Assembly: GCF_039541815.1 (NCBI RefSeq)
Contig: NZ_BAABGY010000002.1
Span: forward strand, 426,303 to 490,302
DNA length: 64,000 nucleotides
DNA from: Flavisolibacter amylovorans
Lineage (GTDB): Bacteria; Bacteroidota; Bacteroidia; Chitinophagales; Chitinophagaceae
Direction of reading: 5' to 3'
Shown: piece after piece, positions 8,806 through 16,977 of the stretch
How positions within the stretch are numbered: the stretch's first letter is position 1
Layout: every line of letters begins with the position of its first letter
Notes under the pieces: generated by a model
Told to the model about the DNA's origin: nothing
Seen by the model: only the letters and a program-made list of their open reading frames with translations
Databases searched by the model: none
Translations under genes and position numbers: made by a program

Positions 8806-9287
8806 GGTGGTGCTTTTCAGGTGATTTTAGTTGGTTGACACCTGCAAAGTACCCCACTCCGCCGGGCGGTTCGGGCCAACGTGTATGGATCGTCATTTCG
8901 GGCTACGAAGCGCCGTATTGGCCGACAGGACCGCTTCCTGCAGTACCGCTGCGAACGCGTGTACCTAGAGCGAAAGGTGGCCTTCGGCGGAGCGGTAGTG
9001 CATACGCGCCCGGGGCGCGCGGCGCTCCACCTCCTCTGGGAGAATAGGGTTTAGAAGTTTAGGAGGTTTAGGAGGTTAGGCCCTCTCTTGCGACGGCGGA
9101 TGTATCGGAAAAACGAGTTGATCGCGCCGGCTGCGCAGCAGCCTTCCGCGTTTTAAGAACTTTGGAGCTTTGAGCCGCTAGCCATTGTGAAAAGAGGTCC
9201 GGCGCGAAATGTTCAACCGCAGCAAGAGTAGCGTTGTGCCGGACGGCCTCACGGATATTTTCCGCGCTTTCTGCGTATTCCGCGTGC
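8806..9287. other. Intergenic region with GTTTAGGAGG word repeat
   Basis: No credible gene is seen. At 9048-9085 there is a stutter of GGTTTAGAAGTTTAGGAGG words, the same family as the inverted pair at 29496-29583. The remainder is GC-rich sequence without recognised structure. Confidence 0.6.
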
Positions 9288-10787
9288 CTACCCCAGGTAG
9301 CGCCCGATCACCGGCAGCCGTGCAAATTCCTTGCGCTCCACCTTCAGCAGCAGGGCCCCAAAGGCCGCGAGCAGCAATGCGCTGAAGCCCCAGTTGATCC
9401 ATCGCGATAGATCGAGTTGCTGAAAGGCCAGCGCGATGCCGTATAGGGCCACACAGATGAAGAGGTAGGCCAGGATCTTTTTCACCGGGTAGGGAACCGG
9501 GTAGGCCTTCTGTCCCCACACATACGATACCACCATCATGCTTCCGTAGCAGCAGAACGTAGCCCAGGCGCAGGCCCAGTAGCCGAAGCGCGGGATGAAG
9601 AGGTAGTTGATGCCGAGCGTGAGCGCCGCGCCGATGAGCGTGATCCAGGCGCCCGCAGACGTGCGGTTGGAGAGCTTGTACCAGATGGAGAGGTTGTAGT
9701 AGATGCCGAGAAACATGTTGGCCAGCAGCAGCACCGGCACCACGCCGAGCCCGGCCCAGTAGCGCTCGTGGATGAAATAACGCCAGACGTCTAAGTAGAG
9801 GGCTACCACGAGGAACATGACACAGATGACGATCACGAAGAACTTCATCACGCGGGCATAGGTGCGCGTCGGATCCTGGCCCTGCGCCTGCCGGAAGAAG
9901 AAGGGCTCCGCGCCCATGCGGAAGGCCTGGATGAAGAGCGTGATGAGGATCGACAGCTTGTAGCAGGCCCCGTAGATGCCTACTTCCGCCTTTCGGGCTT
10001 CGAGCGTCGGCTCCGACGACCACCAGCCCAGCATCAGCCGGTCGAGGGTTTCGTTGATCATGCCGGCGAAGCCTACCAGGATCAGCGGCGCCGCATACGC
10101 GAGCAGCTCGCGCCACAGCTTCGGATCGAAGCGCCATTGAAAGGCGAAGACGCCTTTGGCCAGCAGCAGGAAGGTAACGCCGGCCTGGAACAGGTTGGCG
10201 AGGACCAGGTAGCCCACCTCGTAGCCCGGGCGGTAAAAGGCATGCACCCAGCTGTAGGGATCCTCCTTGTAGATCCACGGGCAGTAGGAGAGAAAGAAGA
10301 ACGTAGCGCCGATGTTGACCAGGATGCCGAGCACGCGCACGAGCGCGTACATCCGCGGGCGCCCCTCGTAGCGCAGGCGTGCAAAGGCCAGCGTGGAGGC
10401 GGCGTCGAGCGCGATGATGAGGGCCGCAAACGTGATGTACTCGGGGTGGCGGGGGAACAGCAGCAACTCCGCCAGCGGCTGCCGGAACAGGAGCAGCGCC
10501 GCCGTGAAGAGCAGCGTCGTGGTGAGCAGCGAGAGGGAGGCGGTGCCGTACACGCGCTCGTGGTCTTCGGGGCTCTTCGAGAAGCGGAAGTAGGCCGTCT
10601 CGAGGCCGTAGGTGAACAGCACGTTCAGGAACGGAATGGCGGCATAGAGCGTGCTGATCTCGCCGAAGGCGTTGGTGAGCAGCTTCGCGGTAATGTAGGG
10701 CGTGAGGAGGTAGTTGAGAAAGCGCGCCGCGATGGAGCTGACGCCGTACCACATGGTCTGTCCCGCAAGTTGTTTGATGCCGCTCAA
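9288..10787 (-). CDS. Polysaccharide flippase (Wzx/MATE-like)
   Basis: About 499 residues with 12-14 predicted membrane helices. The start is probably the TTG at 10787 (SGIKQLAGQTMWYGVSSI), because the sequence is homologous-looking from there and a minus-strand TACCTTTGC box lies 22 bases upstream; the ATG at 10754 is an alternative. Features of the oligosaccharide flippase/MOP superfamily include LAGQTMWYG followed by ARFLNYLLTPYI and GFAGMINETLDRLMLGWW. It should translocate a lipid-linked glycan across the inner membrane. No glycosyltransferase genes are adjacent, so its substrate is unknown. It stands alone on the minus strand. Confidence 0.85.
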   Translation of the reverse strand: MSGIKQLAGQTMWYGVSSIAARFLNYLLTPYITAKLLTNAFGEISTLYAAIPFLNVLFTYGLETAYFRFSKSPEDHERVYGTASLSLLTTTLLFTAALLLFRQPLAELLLFPRHPEYITFAALIIALDAASTLAFARLRYEGRPRMYALVRVLGILVNIGATFFFLSYCPWIYKEDPYSWVHAFYRPGYEVGYLVLANLFQAGVTFLLLAKGVFAFQWRFDPKLWRELLAYAAPLILVGFAGMINETLDRLMLGWWSSEPTLEARKAEVGIYGACYKLSILITLFIQAFRMGAEPFFFRQAQGQDPTRTYARVMKFFVIVICVMFLVVALYLDVWRYFIHERYWAGLGVVPVLLLANMFLGIYYNLSIWYKLSNRTSAGAWITLIGAALTLGINYLFIPRFGYWACAWATFCCYGSMMVVSYVWGQKAYPVPYPVKKILAYLFICVALYGIALAFQQLDLSRWINWGFSALLLAAFGALLLKVERKEFARLPVIGRYLG

Positions 10788-11125
10788 GTAGGGGTGGTTT
10801 GAAGAGGAGCAAAGGTACGGGGTTGTGGTCGGAGCGGGTGGTGGCAAGCAATAGGAACGTCCTTGTACGGTAAACGATCCTTGTTTTGCCGCCGCAAGCG
10901 GCTTGCTTTTCTCAAAGCGGGACGAGGATTTCACGCGGAGACGCAAAGCCGCCAAGAACGCAAGGTTTATCAGACCATGCTGGATCTCCTCAAAGCGATC
11001 CCTGCCTTTGTCAGCGGATGGTTTCGACGGTTCTGGCCCTGCCCTTCTCAATGACGCACGCAGCGAACCGCCGTGGCTCCGTGCCGCCGTGTGAAACCAA
11101 CTGCTGCAGGCAGGACCCAACGAAC
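10788..11125. other. Intergenic region with dispersed repeat
   Basis: It holds the flippase promoter box (TACCTTTGC on the minus strand, 10817-10809) and a second copy of the TTCACGCGGAGACGC word repeat at 10929-10965. No gene is supported; short frames here lack any family pattern. Confidence 0.6.
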
Positions 11126-12169
11126 CTACGGCCGGTAGCGCGGATTATTGACATAAGCCGTATCCGTGAGCGTGAACAGGAACGCCACGAGGTCGTCTTC
11201 CTGCGCCGTCGTCATCGGGATGCCGCCGGCAAGGAGCGGGTCGAGCGTCGGGCCCGGCTGCACACCGTTCTGGTAGTGCCGCAGCATGAGGCGGAACGCG
11301 CTGAAGCGCCCGTCGTGCCCGTAGTAGGAGCTAAGGGAAAGGTTGCGCAGAGACGGCACCCGGAATTTGAGCGAGTCGGCACCGTTGCCGGTAACGGTCA
11401 TCCGGCCGGCGTCGCGCAGTACGGGATCCTGCGGGAGCCCGGTGTTGCGGTAGGAGAAGTCGGAGAAGAGGGGCTCGCGGTGGCAGGAGCCGCATTTGGC
11501 GATAAAAAGCGCGTAGCCGCTTTGCTCCTGCGTGGTGAATGCCGCTTCGCCGCGTTTCACTTTGTCGTAGCGGCTGTCGGCCGAGACCATGCTGAGCTGG
11601 AATTGCTTCAGCGCGTCGGTGAGGCGCATAGCGCTGACCGTTTCATCGCCGTAGGCCGCGCGGAACAGGCGGCGGTAGGCCGAATCGCCCTGCAGCTTCG
11701 CAACCACATTGGCGAGCGTCTCGCCCATTTCGGTAGGGGACGTCAGGTGGTGTACCGTTACCGACTCCAGCGAGTTGTAGCGTCCGTCCTGGAAGTAGTT
11801 CTGGTACCAGGCGAGGTTCAGCAGCGCCGGCGCATTGCGGGTGGTGTGCGAGCTGTTGACCCCGTGGCTCAGGTCGTGGTCGGGCGTGGTGAAGGAGGCC
11901 GAGGCCACGTGGCAGGAGCCACAGGCATGCACCCCGTCGCTCGACAGCCGGCCCTCGTAGAAGAGGCGCCGCCCAAGCTCCACGCCTTCGCGCGTCAGCG
12001 GCGCTGCCGCAAAATCATAGGCCGGTTGGGGGAAGCCCGCGGGCGTGGCAAAAAGCATCGGGGTAGCACGGAACGCATCGGAGCGCCTGCAGCCGGCCAA
12101 CAGGGCGGCCCCGCCGCCGCAGAGCAGCGCCAGCAGGGATAGGATCGTCCAGGGGCGCAGGGAAAGCAT
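11126..12169 (-). CDS. Di-heme cytochrome c peroxidase (MauG/CcpA family)
   Basis: 347 residues. The N terminus has a lipoprotein-like signal ending in LLAGC (Cys27). Two c-type heme motifs, CGSCH at residues ~83-87 and ~226-230, are spaced as in bacterial di-heme peroxidases. Family blocks are present: LGRRLFYEGRLSSDGVHACGSCH, RNAPALLNLAWYQNYFQDGR, SPTEMGE and KFRVPSLRNLSLSSYYGHDGRF. It would reduce peroxide or oxidise a partner in the periplasm, anchored to a membrane. It lies on the minus strand downstream of arfB, separated by only 38 bases, so the two may be co-transcribed. Confidence 0.9.
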   Translation of the reverse strand: MLSLRPWTILSLLALLCGGGAALLAGCRRSDAFRATPMLFATPAGFPQPAYDFAAAPLTREGVELGRRLFYEGRLSSDGVHACGSCHVASASFTTPDHDLSHGVNSSHTTRNAPALLNLAWYQNYFQDGRYNSLESVTVHHLTSPTEMGETLANVVAKLQGDSAYRRLFRAAYGDETVSAMRLTDALKQFQLSMVSADSRYDKVKRGEAAFTTQEQSGYALFIAKCGSCHREPLFSDFSYRNTGLPQDPVLRDAGRMTVTGNGADSLKFRVPSLRNLSLSSYYGHDGRFSAFRLMLRHYQNGVQPGPTLDPLLAGGIPMTTAQEDDLVAFLFTLTDTAYVNNPRYRP

Positions 12170-12207
12170 GGTGGAACTAAGCTAAGCGGAAACCGGTTTC
12201 CGGATTG

Positions 12208-12609
12208 TTAAATGTCACCGGGGCGGAACTTGCGGCGTCCCGACTTGATCTCGGCGTCCCGCTTCTTGCCGCGGAGGCGCGCTTCCTTGACGCCTTTCGG
12301 GATCCGGGTGGCGAGGCGCATCTTTTTCCGGTGCAGCGCACCGGCGACGAGCTCGTGGAGCTTGCGCGCGGCCTCGCGCCGGTTTTCGAGCTGCGTGCGG
12401 AAGGTCTGTGCCTTTACCCACACCGCCCCCTCGGCATTGATGCGGTGGCGCAGCTTCTCCAGCACGAGCGCCTTCTGCTCCTCGCTGAGCAGGGCCGACG
12501 CGGCCACGGGAAACCAGGCAAGCACCGCGGTCTCCACCTTGTTCACGTTCTGTCCGCCCTTGCCGCCGCTGCGCGTGGTCTGGAATTGTATCTCGGGTGT
12601 CAGGTCCAT
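12208..12609 (-). CDS. arfB: Peptidyl-tRNA hydrolase ArfB (ribosome rescue)
   Basis: 133 residues, close to the ~140 usual for ArfB/YaeJ. The catalytic GGQ lies at residues 18-20 in RSGGKGGQNVNKVET. The codon-recognition domains of release factors are absent, and the C terminus is a long basic tail (RLATRIPKGVKEARLRGKKRDAEIKSGRRKFRPGDI) that in the family inserts into the empty mRNA channel. It hydrolyses peptidyl-tRNA on stalled ribosomes. The ATG at 12609 (MDLTPEIQFQ) matches the family's start; the longer upstream frame runs into a word repeat and is unlikely to be translated. Confidence 0.93.
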   Translation of the reverse strand: MDLTPEIQFQTTRSGGKGGQNVNKVETAVLAWFPVAASALLSEEQKALVLEKLRHRINAEGAVWVKAQTFRTQLENRREAARKLHELVAGALHRKKMRLATRIPKGVKEARLRGKKRDAEIKSGRRKFRPGDI

Positions 12610-13136
12610 GGGTAAGTCAAAAGTCAAAGGTAAAAATTCAAAATGGGGTTCTTTGATTGGTAATTCCTTTACGGATTCAAATATGCTGCCGCGGTGGGCT
12701 TTACGTTTTACGCAAAGGCGAAAAGTCGAAGAGTGCAAAGGCCGTCATTAGAGCACAGCGTCTTCCAAGGCAGCGTAACGAGCCGTCTCGTCATTGCGAA
12801 CGTAGTGAAGCAATCTCCTCCGTTACGCGGAGTGTTTAGACGCTGTGCGTTACGCAGGATTTCCAAAAGTGTGCGTACAGGTGCGGTGTGGCGATCAGGT
12901 GCTGTGGGCTCCTTCTTGTAGCCTCAAGCGTAGCGGAGGAGGTTGTCCCGAAGCTTCGGGACGTTGATGTCCGCCTTCGGCGTCCATCTGCCTCGCAATG
13001 ACGCCCCCCGTGTAGCGCATCATCCCTTGGTCTTCTTTGTAACTTCCATTTTGCGTGAAGCGTGGTTTCTGACAGAACGCCGCACCTTCAAAACCTTTTG
13101 ACTTTTGACTTTTGAATTTTGCCTTCTTTTGCACCC
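12610..13136. repeat. Composite inverted-repeat intergenic element (TTTTGACTTTTGA family)
   Basis: No gene is seen in 527 bases. The outer arms are AAGTCAAAAGTCAAAGG-type words at 12612-12644 and the complementary TTTTGACTTTTGACTTTTG at 13096-13114 (repeat continuing to ~13120). Inside lies a nested inverted pair of the widespread CGTCATTGCGA repeat (12789-12817 on plus; 12980-13003 on minus). The block TCAAAATGGGG...TTTGATTGG (12638-12660) just inside the left arm is shared with the element at 33597-33864 (33681-33704). Confidence 0.8.
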
Positions 13137-13589
13137 ATGCGCGCCGTGATCCAAAGAGTGAGTGAGGCCTCTGTAGTCGTAGACGGGAAGACCGTCGGCG
13201 CCATCGGCGCAGGACTGCTCGTGCTGGTGGGCATTGAAGAGGCCGATACGACCGAAGACGTGCAGTGGCTTTCCGCCAAGATCGTGGGCATGCGCATTTT
13301 CAGTGACGACGAAGGCCTCATGAACCGCTCCGTGCAGGACATCGGCGGGGGCATCCTCGCCATCTCGCAGTTCACCCTGCATGCCGCCACCAAAAAAGGC
13401 AACCGTCCTTCCTTTATCCGCGCCGCCAGGCCGCCCGTGGCCGTGCCGCTCTACGAAGCGTTTGTACAACAGCTCGAAACCGATTCCGGGAAGCCCGTGG
13501 CCACCGGCATCTTCGGCGCCGACATGAAGGTGTCGCTCCTCAACGACGGCCCCGTCACGATCGTCATGGATAGTAAAAACAAAGAATGA
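13137..13589 (+). CDS. dtd: D-aminoacyl-tRNA deacylase
   Basis: 150 residues, the normal length for Dtd. It opens with MRAVIQRVSEASVVVDG, the family signature. The catalytic-pocket motifs are present as SQFTL (residue ~79) and NDGPVTI (residue ~137; family NxGPVT). It removes D-amino acids mischarged on tRNA. The ATG at 13137 lies 6 bases after a TTCTTTTG promoter-like box, suggesting a leaderless or near-leaderless message. The stop overlaps the next start (ATGA), so dtd, the globin gene and the MazG-like gene form one operon. Confidence 0.95.
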   Translation: MRAVIQRVSEASVVVDGKTVGAIGAGLLVLVGIEEADTTEDVQWLSAKIVGMRIFSDDEGLMNRSVQDIGGGILAISQFTLHAATKKGNRPSFIRAARPPVAVPLYEAFVQQLETDSGKPVATGIFGADMKVSLLNDGPVTIVMDSKNKE

Positions 13590-13972
13590 TGCGCGACCTG
13601 GAAACGAGGGCAGACATCGAGGCCGTGCTGACGGAGTTCTACGCGGCGGCCTTCGCCGACGACCGCATCGGGCGTTTCTTTACCGAGGTTGTGCCCCTTG
13701 ACCTCGCCGCCCACCTCCCGCACATTGCCGACTTCTGGGAAAGCGTGGTGCTCGGCGGTCCGCACTATGCCAAGAACGTGATGGCGGTGCACCAGCAGAT
13801 TCATAACCTCTCGCCGATTCAAAAGGAACACCTCGACCGCTGGGTAGAACTCTTCACCGCCACGGTGGCCGTGCACTTCGAAGGACCGAAGGCCACCCTC
13901 ATGCAGCAGCGCGCCCGCTCGGTGGCGACGCTCATGGACATCAAACTCAATCATCCCCCGAAAAGCTTATGA
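13586..13972 (+). CDS. Group III truncated hemoglobin
   Basis: 128 residues. The pattern matches group III truncated globins: an N-terminal helix with VLTEFYAAAFADDRIGRFF, then LPHIADFWESVVLGG, MAVHQQIH and HLDRWVELF. The histidine of AVHQQI (His69) is at the position of the proximal heme ligand, as in the family's LxxH motif. It probably binds O2 or NO in the cytoplasm; the physiological role of this class is uncertain. It overlaps dtd by four bases and the next gene by four bases, a tightly coupled operon. Confidence 0.88.
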   Translation: MMRDLETRADIEAVLTEFYAAAFADDRIGRFFTEVVPLDLAAHLPHIADFWESVVLGGPHYAKNVMAVHQQIHNLSPIQKEHLDRWVELFTATVAVHFEGPKATLMQQRARSVATLMDIKLNHPPKSL

Positions 13973-14292
13973 CGCTTCAGCAGGCACAGCAACAGGTAGA
14001 CGAATGGATCCGCAGCACCGGCGTGCGGTATTTCAGCGAGCTCACCAATATGGCCATCCTCACCGAGGAGGTAGGCGAGGTGGCGCGCCTCATGAGCCGC
14101 CAGTATGGCGAGCAATCGTTCAAGGAAAGCGACACCGGCCGCGCGCTCGGCGACGAGCTGGCCGACGTGCTCTGGGTGCTGCTGTGCATCGCCAACCAGA
14201 CCGGTGTGGACCTTACGGCGGCACTGGAGAAGAACTTCGAGAAGAAATCGATCCGCGACGCCGACCGGCATCGGCAGAATCCCAAGTTATAA
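13969..14292 (+). CDS. MazG-like nucleotide pyrophosphohydrolase
   Basis: 107 residues, the size of single-domain MazG-like/YpjD enzymes. It contains the metal-binding signature EEVGE (residues ~29-33) followed by GDELADVLW (~61-69), which is the EExxE...ExxD motif of the all-alpha NTP pyrophosphatase superfamily. It would hydrolyse nucleoside triphosphates (possibly damaged or non-canonical) to monophosphates plus PPi. It is the last gene of the dtd operon, overlapping the globin gene by four bases. Confidence 0.87.
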   Translation: MTLQQAQQQVDEWIRSTGVRYFSELTNMAILTEEVGEVARLMSRQYGEQSFKESDTGRALGDELADVLWVLLCIANQTGVDLTAALEKNFEKKSIRDADRHRQNPKL

Positions 14293-14617
14293 GCAGCGCC
14301 ATTCCGCAGAAATACGGTAGGGGCGGAAGCGCCAATAATTTCCACCATCAGCGCAGCTCCTACATCGGGGGCTTCGAAACACCTGTAAACGAAAGAGCCA
14401 TCCTTGACAGGGCGGCTCGTAGTTGCTAACCTAAAAAATCATTAGTTGTTGTTGCTGTGGCCCGGCCCTCGGGGGCGGGCGGGTTCAAAAGTACGGCAGC
14501 CTGCCGGCGGCGCGGCGGCCTTTAGCCGAAGGGCGCAAAACGGGAGGTGTAGCGGCCGATCGCCCGGGCGGCTGCGGCCGGGCTTGCACCGGAAAAACGG
14601 GCTGCTTCAGGAGAGCG
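14293..14617. other. Intergenic region between convergent genes
   Basis: No gene, repeat family or clear terminator is recognised. It contains a GC-rich patch (GGCCCTCGGGGGCGGGCGGG, 14464-14483) and a short TTGTTGTTG run. Confidence 0.4.
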
Positions 14618-15133
14618 CTACTGCTTTTTACTGCGGCGTAAGCGCAGCGTCCAGGTAAGTCCAAGCGCAAATAAGGCGAGCAGTACCCCGCTTTGGATAA
14701 AGATCTTCTTTCGTTCTTCGCGGTGTACCCTTGCCGGGTCGATGACACGGACGCCGCGGTAGCGCAGGCCGATGATGCGCGGGGTTCCGTTGCGGCCGGC
14801 GCCGGCCACCTCGGCCAGCAGCGTATCGTCGTCGCGCAGGTCCTGCACCAGGGGCGTACCCGGCGGCGGCTGCCGGAGCTGCCGCAGCGCGTCGCCCCGT
14901 ACCGAATACGTAAACGCCCCTTCGCGAAGGATATATTCGTCGCCGCCTTCGGAGCTGTAGTAGCGCGGCTTTTCCGACAGCACGAGCGGCACTTCGCGGA
15001 GCGGGCCGTTCCAATATACTTTGGGTCCGTCGAACAGGAACAGGAAGGGCAGGGCGATGAGTGGCCCGTACAGGAGCACGGCACGAAAGCCGCTGGCCTC
15101 TTTTTCGTTCTGATGGCGATCGGCAGCAGTCAT
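14618..15133 (-). CDS. Two-helix membrane protein of unknown function
   Basis: 171 residues. The first membrane helix is AVLLYGPLIALPFLFLF (~18-34) and the last is IFIQSGVLLALFALGLTWTL (~145-164); a ~110-residue soluble region lies between them with strand-rich segments such as REGAFTYSVRGDAL and IIGLRYRGVRVIDP. The ATG at 15133 overlaps the upstream gene's stop (ATGA). With the next two genes it forms a minus-strand group of small membrane proteins. No family was recognised. Confidence 0.6.
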   Translation of the reverse strand: MTAADRHQNEKEASGFRAVLLYGPLIALPFLFLFDGPKVYWNGPLREVPLVLSEKPRYYSSEGGDEYILREGAFTYSVRGDALRQLRQPPPGTPLVQDLRDDDTLLAEVAGAGRNGTPRIIGLRYRGVRVIDPARVHREERKKIFIQSGVLLALFALGLTWTLRLRRSKKQ

Positions 15134-15615
15134 CGGCGATGTTTGGAGATGAGGTCCACCACTTTTTTCGCCTGCTCCTTGTCGAGGTCTACGTTGCGCT
15201 CCACCATGCCGCCCGCCCGCAGGCGCAGGTGCAGGGTCAGCTGCTCGCTGTTCTCGTAGCCCGTACTCACCTCGAGGCGCACGGCCTGGATGTCGCAAAA
15301 AAAATAGGTCTGCTTACGCCGCCTCCAGATACGTGGGAGTAACGCACTCGAGCCGAAGTGCACCCGGTCGGTATACACCCGCACATGGTCCTCGCCGCTG
15401 TCCAGGAAGAAGAACAAAAAAACGAGCACCAATACCGACGTAAGCAGGGGCCGCACGTTGAAGTCGGCAGCAAGGTATCCGGCGGCGATCAGCGATAGGA
15501 CACGCTGTACGAGCGCGAGCACAAAACTCCAGGGCGAGCTGGCCCGGTACAGTAGCTCGGGCGCCGTGTTCCGTGCCGTCGGAGTAGCTGCGTTGATGAT
15601 CTTCGTTTTTGCCAT
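15130..15615 (-). CDS. Membrane-anchored PH-like small protein
   Basis: 161 residues from the ATG at 15615 (MAKTKIINAA); an ATG at 15699 is an alternative that would overlap the neighbour. Two hydrophobic segments (FVLALVQRVLSLIAAGYLAADF and LLTSVLVLVFLFFFL) precede a beta-rich cytosolic part (DHVRVYTDRVHFGSS...KQTYFFCDIQAVRLEV...LRLRAGGMVERNVDLD). The strand order and the C-terminal helix KEQAKKVVDLISKHRR look like a PH-like (bPH) domain of membrane proteins. That is inference by eye; function is unknown. Confidence 0.6.
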   Translation of the reverse strand: MAKTKIINAATPTARNTAPELLYRASSPWSFVLALVQRVLSLIAAGYLAADFNVRPLLTSVLVLVFLFFFLDSGEDHVRVYTDRVHFGSSALLPRIWRRRKQTYFFCDIQAVRLEVSTGYENSEQLTLHLRLRAGGMVERNVDLDKEQAKKVVDLISKHRR

Positions 15616-15679
15616 GCGGTGCCCGGAAGTTACGAACCGGCTCCGAACCGTGTCTGTGACGCACGCGCTGCCCGGATCA

Positions 15680-16096
15680 TCACGCAAGGTGCAGCGCATG
15701 CGCCGGGAGTTGCTCGCGCAGGGCGCGGTGCAGCGCTTTGTCGGTCACCCGGAAGGAAACCAAGCGGTCCTCCAGTGTCAGGTCGAGGAGGGCCGGCCAG
15801 AGGAGGTTGCCGGCGCGGCGCGAGAGCCAGGCCGCTTCGATGGCGCGGAGGGCGAGCACCGTTTCTTTACTGCGTCCCCAGCGGTCGAGGTAGGTAAGGC
15901 GGAGCCGGTCGTCGGTCAGCGAAAACGACCGCAGGTAGCGGCGGTCGCTCAGGAGCCACCCGGTAAGAACGGCGCCCAGGAACACGATGGCGGTGAAGAG
16001 CTCGAAGGGCGGGAGGCCCGGCGCAACACGGAGGAGGAATACGGCGACCAGGAGCAGCGGAATGCACCAGGCGCGGAGGAGCACTTGATGTTTCAT
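15680..16096 (-). CDS. Membrane-anchored PH-like small protein
   Basis: 138 residues. Two membrane helices (IPLLLVAVFLLRVAPGL and LFTAIVFLGAVLTGWLL) are followed by a beta-rich region (SFSLTDDRLRLTYLDRWGRSKETVLALRAIEAAWLSRR...LTLEDRLVSFRVTD) and a C-terminal helix. The architecture repeats that of the next gene downstream (15130-15615), so the two may be distant paralogues. It is the first of three tandem minus-strand genes. Function is unknown. Confidence 0.6.
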   Translation of the reverse strand: MKHQVLLRAWCIPLLLVAVFLLRVAPGLPPFELFTAIVFLGAVLTGWLLSDRRYLRSFSLTDDRLRLTYLDRWGRSKETVLALRAIEAAWLSRRAGNLLWPALLDLTLEDRLVSFRVTDKALHRALREQLPAHALHLA

Positions 16097-16130
16097 AAAC
16101 AGGCGCTCTGCAAATTCTGCGCCCGTGGAA

Positions 16131-16215
16131 AGGGATCCGAGATGTCAGATCTCAGATTCAGGCAGCGTTGCGACCATGTTCTGTGGACAGCTTTGCATCT
16201 CTACAAATCCGGGAT
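16131..16215. repeat. GATC/AGATC word repeat
   Basis: GATCCGAGATGTCAGATCTC (16134-16153) with continuing words to ~16160, and the opposing AAATCCGGGATCCCAAATC (~16204-16222) form a weak inverted pair in the short spacer between two minus-strand genes. Same family as 17910-18195 and 55584-56164. Confidence 0.6.
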
Positions 16216-16221
16216 CCCAAA

Positions 16222-16875
16222 TCAGTCAGCCAGCAAGGTCATCAACCGCAGCATGGCTGCTTTCGTGCCTTCGAAATAGGCGCCCCGCCGGAAGTGCGGC
16301 AGCAGCAGCGTGTCGATGATGGCTTTCGTTTCCGCGTCCGGGATCCGCTTTTCGATCCCATGGCCGTTGCTGATCCGGACGAGCCGGTGCCCCGGGCAAA
16401 TGCCGACCAGGATGCCATTGTTCGTTACCCGCTGACCCACGCCCCAGCTGTTGTGGAGGCGCAGTACCAGGCCATCGAATTCCTCCGGCCGCACCCACTG
16501 CGAGTCGAGGGTCACCACCGCCAGCTCATTGCCGCTCTTCACGTTATACTCCGAGAGCAGGGAGTCGAGGGAGCGCGCTTCTACGGCGGAGAACAACCCG
16601 GTAAAGTCGGAGACCCAGCCCTTCGGTAGGAGCGGCTTTTCCACGCGGATAGCGGCCGATACAAATTCGCCCCTGTCCCGGTAAAGGTCCCGGAAGCTCC
16701 TGCTGAGGCTGTCGGGCACAGCGGCCAGGGCGCTGTCGAGCCACTGCTCGCTTGCCCGTTCGGGTATATAGACGGTGTCGCGCACCGTGCGGCGGGCGAA
16801 GCCCCGGCCGGGTGGGTTGCCGGCACAGGACCAACAGGCGGAGAGCAGCAGGAGCGGGGTAACGAACTTCCACAT
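16222..16875 (-). CDS. TPM-domain (YgcG-like) lipoprotein
   Basis: 217 residues from the ATG at 16875 (MWKFVTPLLLLSACWSC). The signal peptide ends at LLLSAC, a lipobox, so the product is probably lipid-anchored. Residues ~90-215 match the TPM/YgcG domain: VSDFTGLFSAVEARSLDSLLSEYNVKSGNELAVVTLDS, then WGVGQRVTNNGILVGICPGHRLVRISNGHGIEKRIPD. TPM domains act in the envelope and have been linked to thylakoid photosystem repair and bacterial membrane stress; the exact activity here is unknown. It lies divergent from the 16978 gene with ~100 bases between them. Confidence 0.82.
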   Translation of the reverse strand: MWKFVTPLLLLSACWSCAGNPPGRGFARRTVRDTVYIPERASEQWLDSALAAVPDSLSRSFRDLYRDRGEFVSAAIRVEKPLLPKGWVSDFTGLFSAVEARSLDSLLSEYNVKSGNELAVVTLDSQWVRPEEFDGLVLRLHNSWGVGQRVTNNGILVGICPGHRLVRISNGHGIEKRIPDAETKAIIDTLLLPHFRRGAYFEGTKAAMLRLMTLLAD

Positions 16876-16964
16876 AGTCAGGGGCGCCGGCGGTGGTCGC
16901 AGGGCCCGCGAAAGGTACGGCTCCTTGCGGCACCCGGCCCTTTTCCCGGGCGCGCCGGCCGTCG

Positions 16965-16971
16965 TATCTTG
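16965..16971 (+). promoter_or_regulatory. -7-like element abutting a start codon
   Basis: TATCTTG lies 7 bases before the ATG at 16978, one of several boxes in this window placed so close to the start that the message would be leaderless. Confidence 0.45.
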
Positions 16972-16977
16972 CCGCGC

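Noticed and set aside
12610..12738. N-terminal extension of ArfB into the repeat
   Set aside because: The extension encodes repeat words and is not conserved-looking; MDLTPEIQFQ matches the family start.
14458..14485. GC-rich terminator after the MazG-like gene
   Set aside because: GGCCCTCGGGGGCGGGCGGG does not form a convincing stem followed by T.
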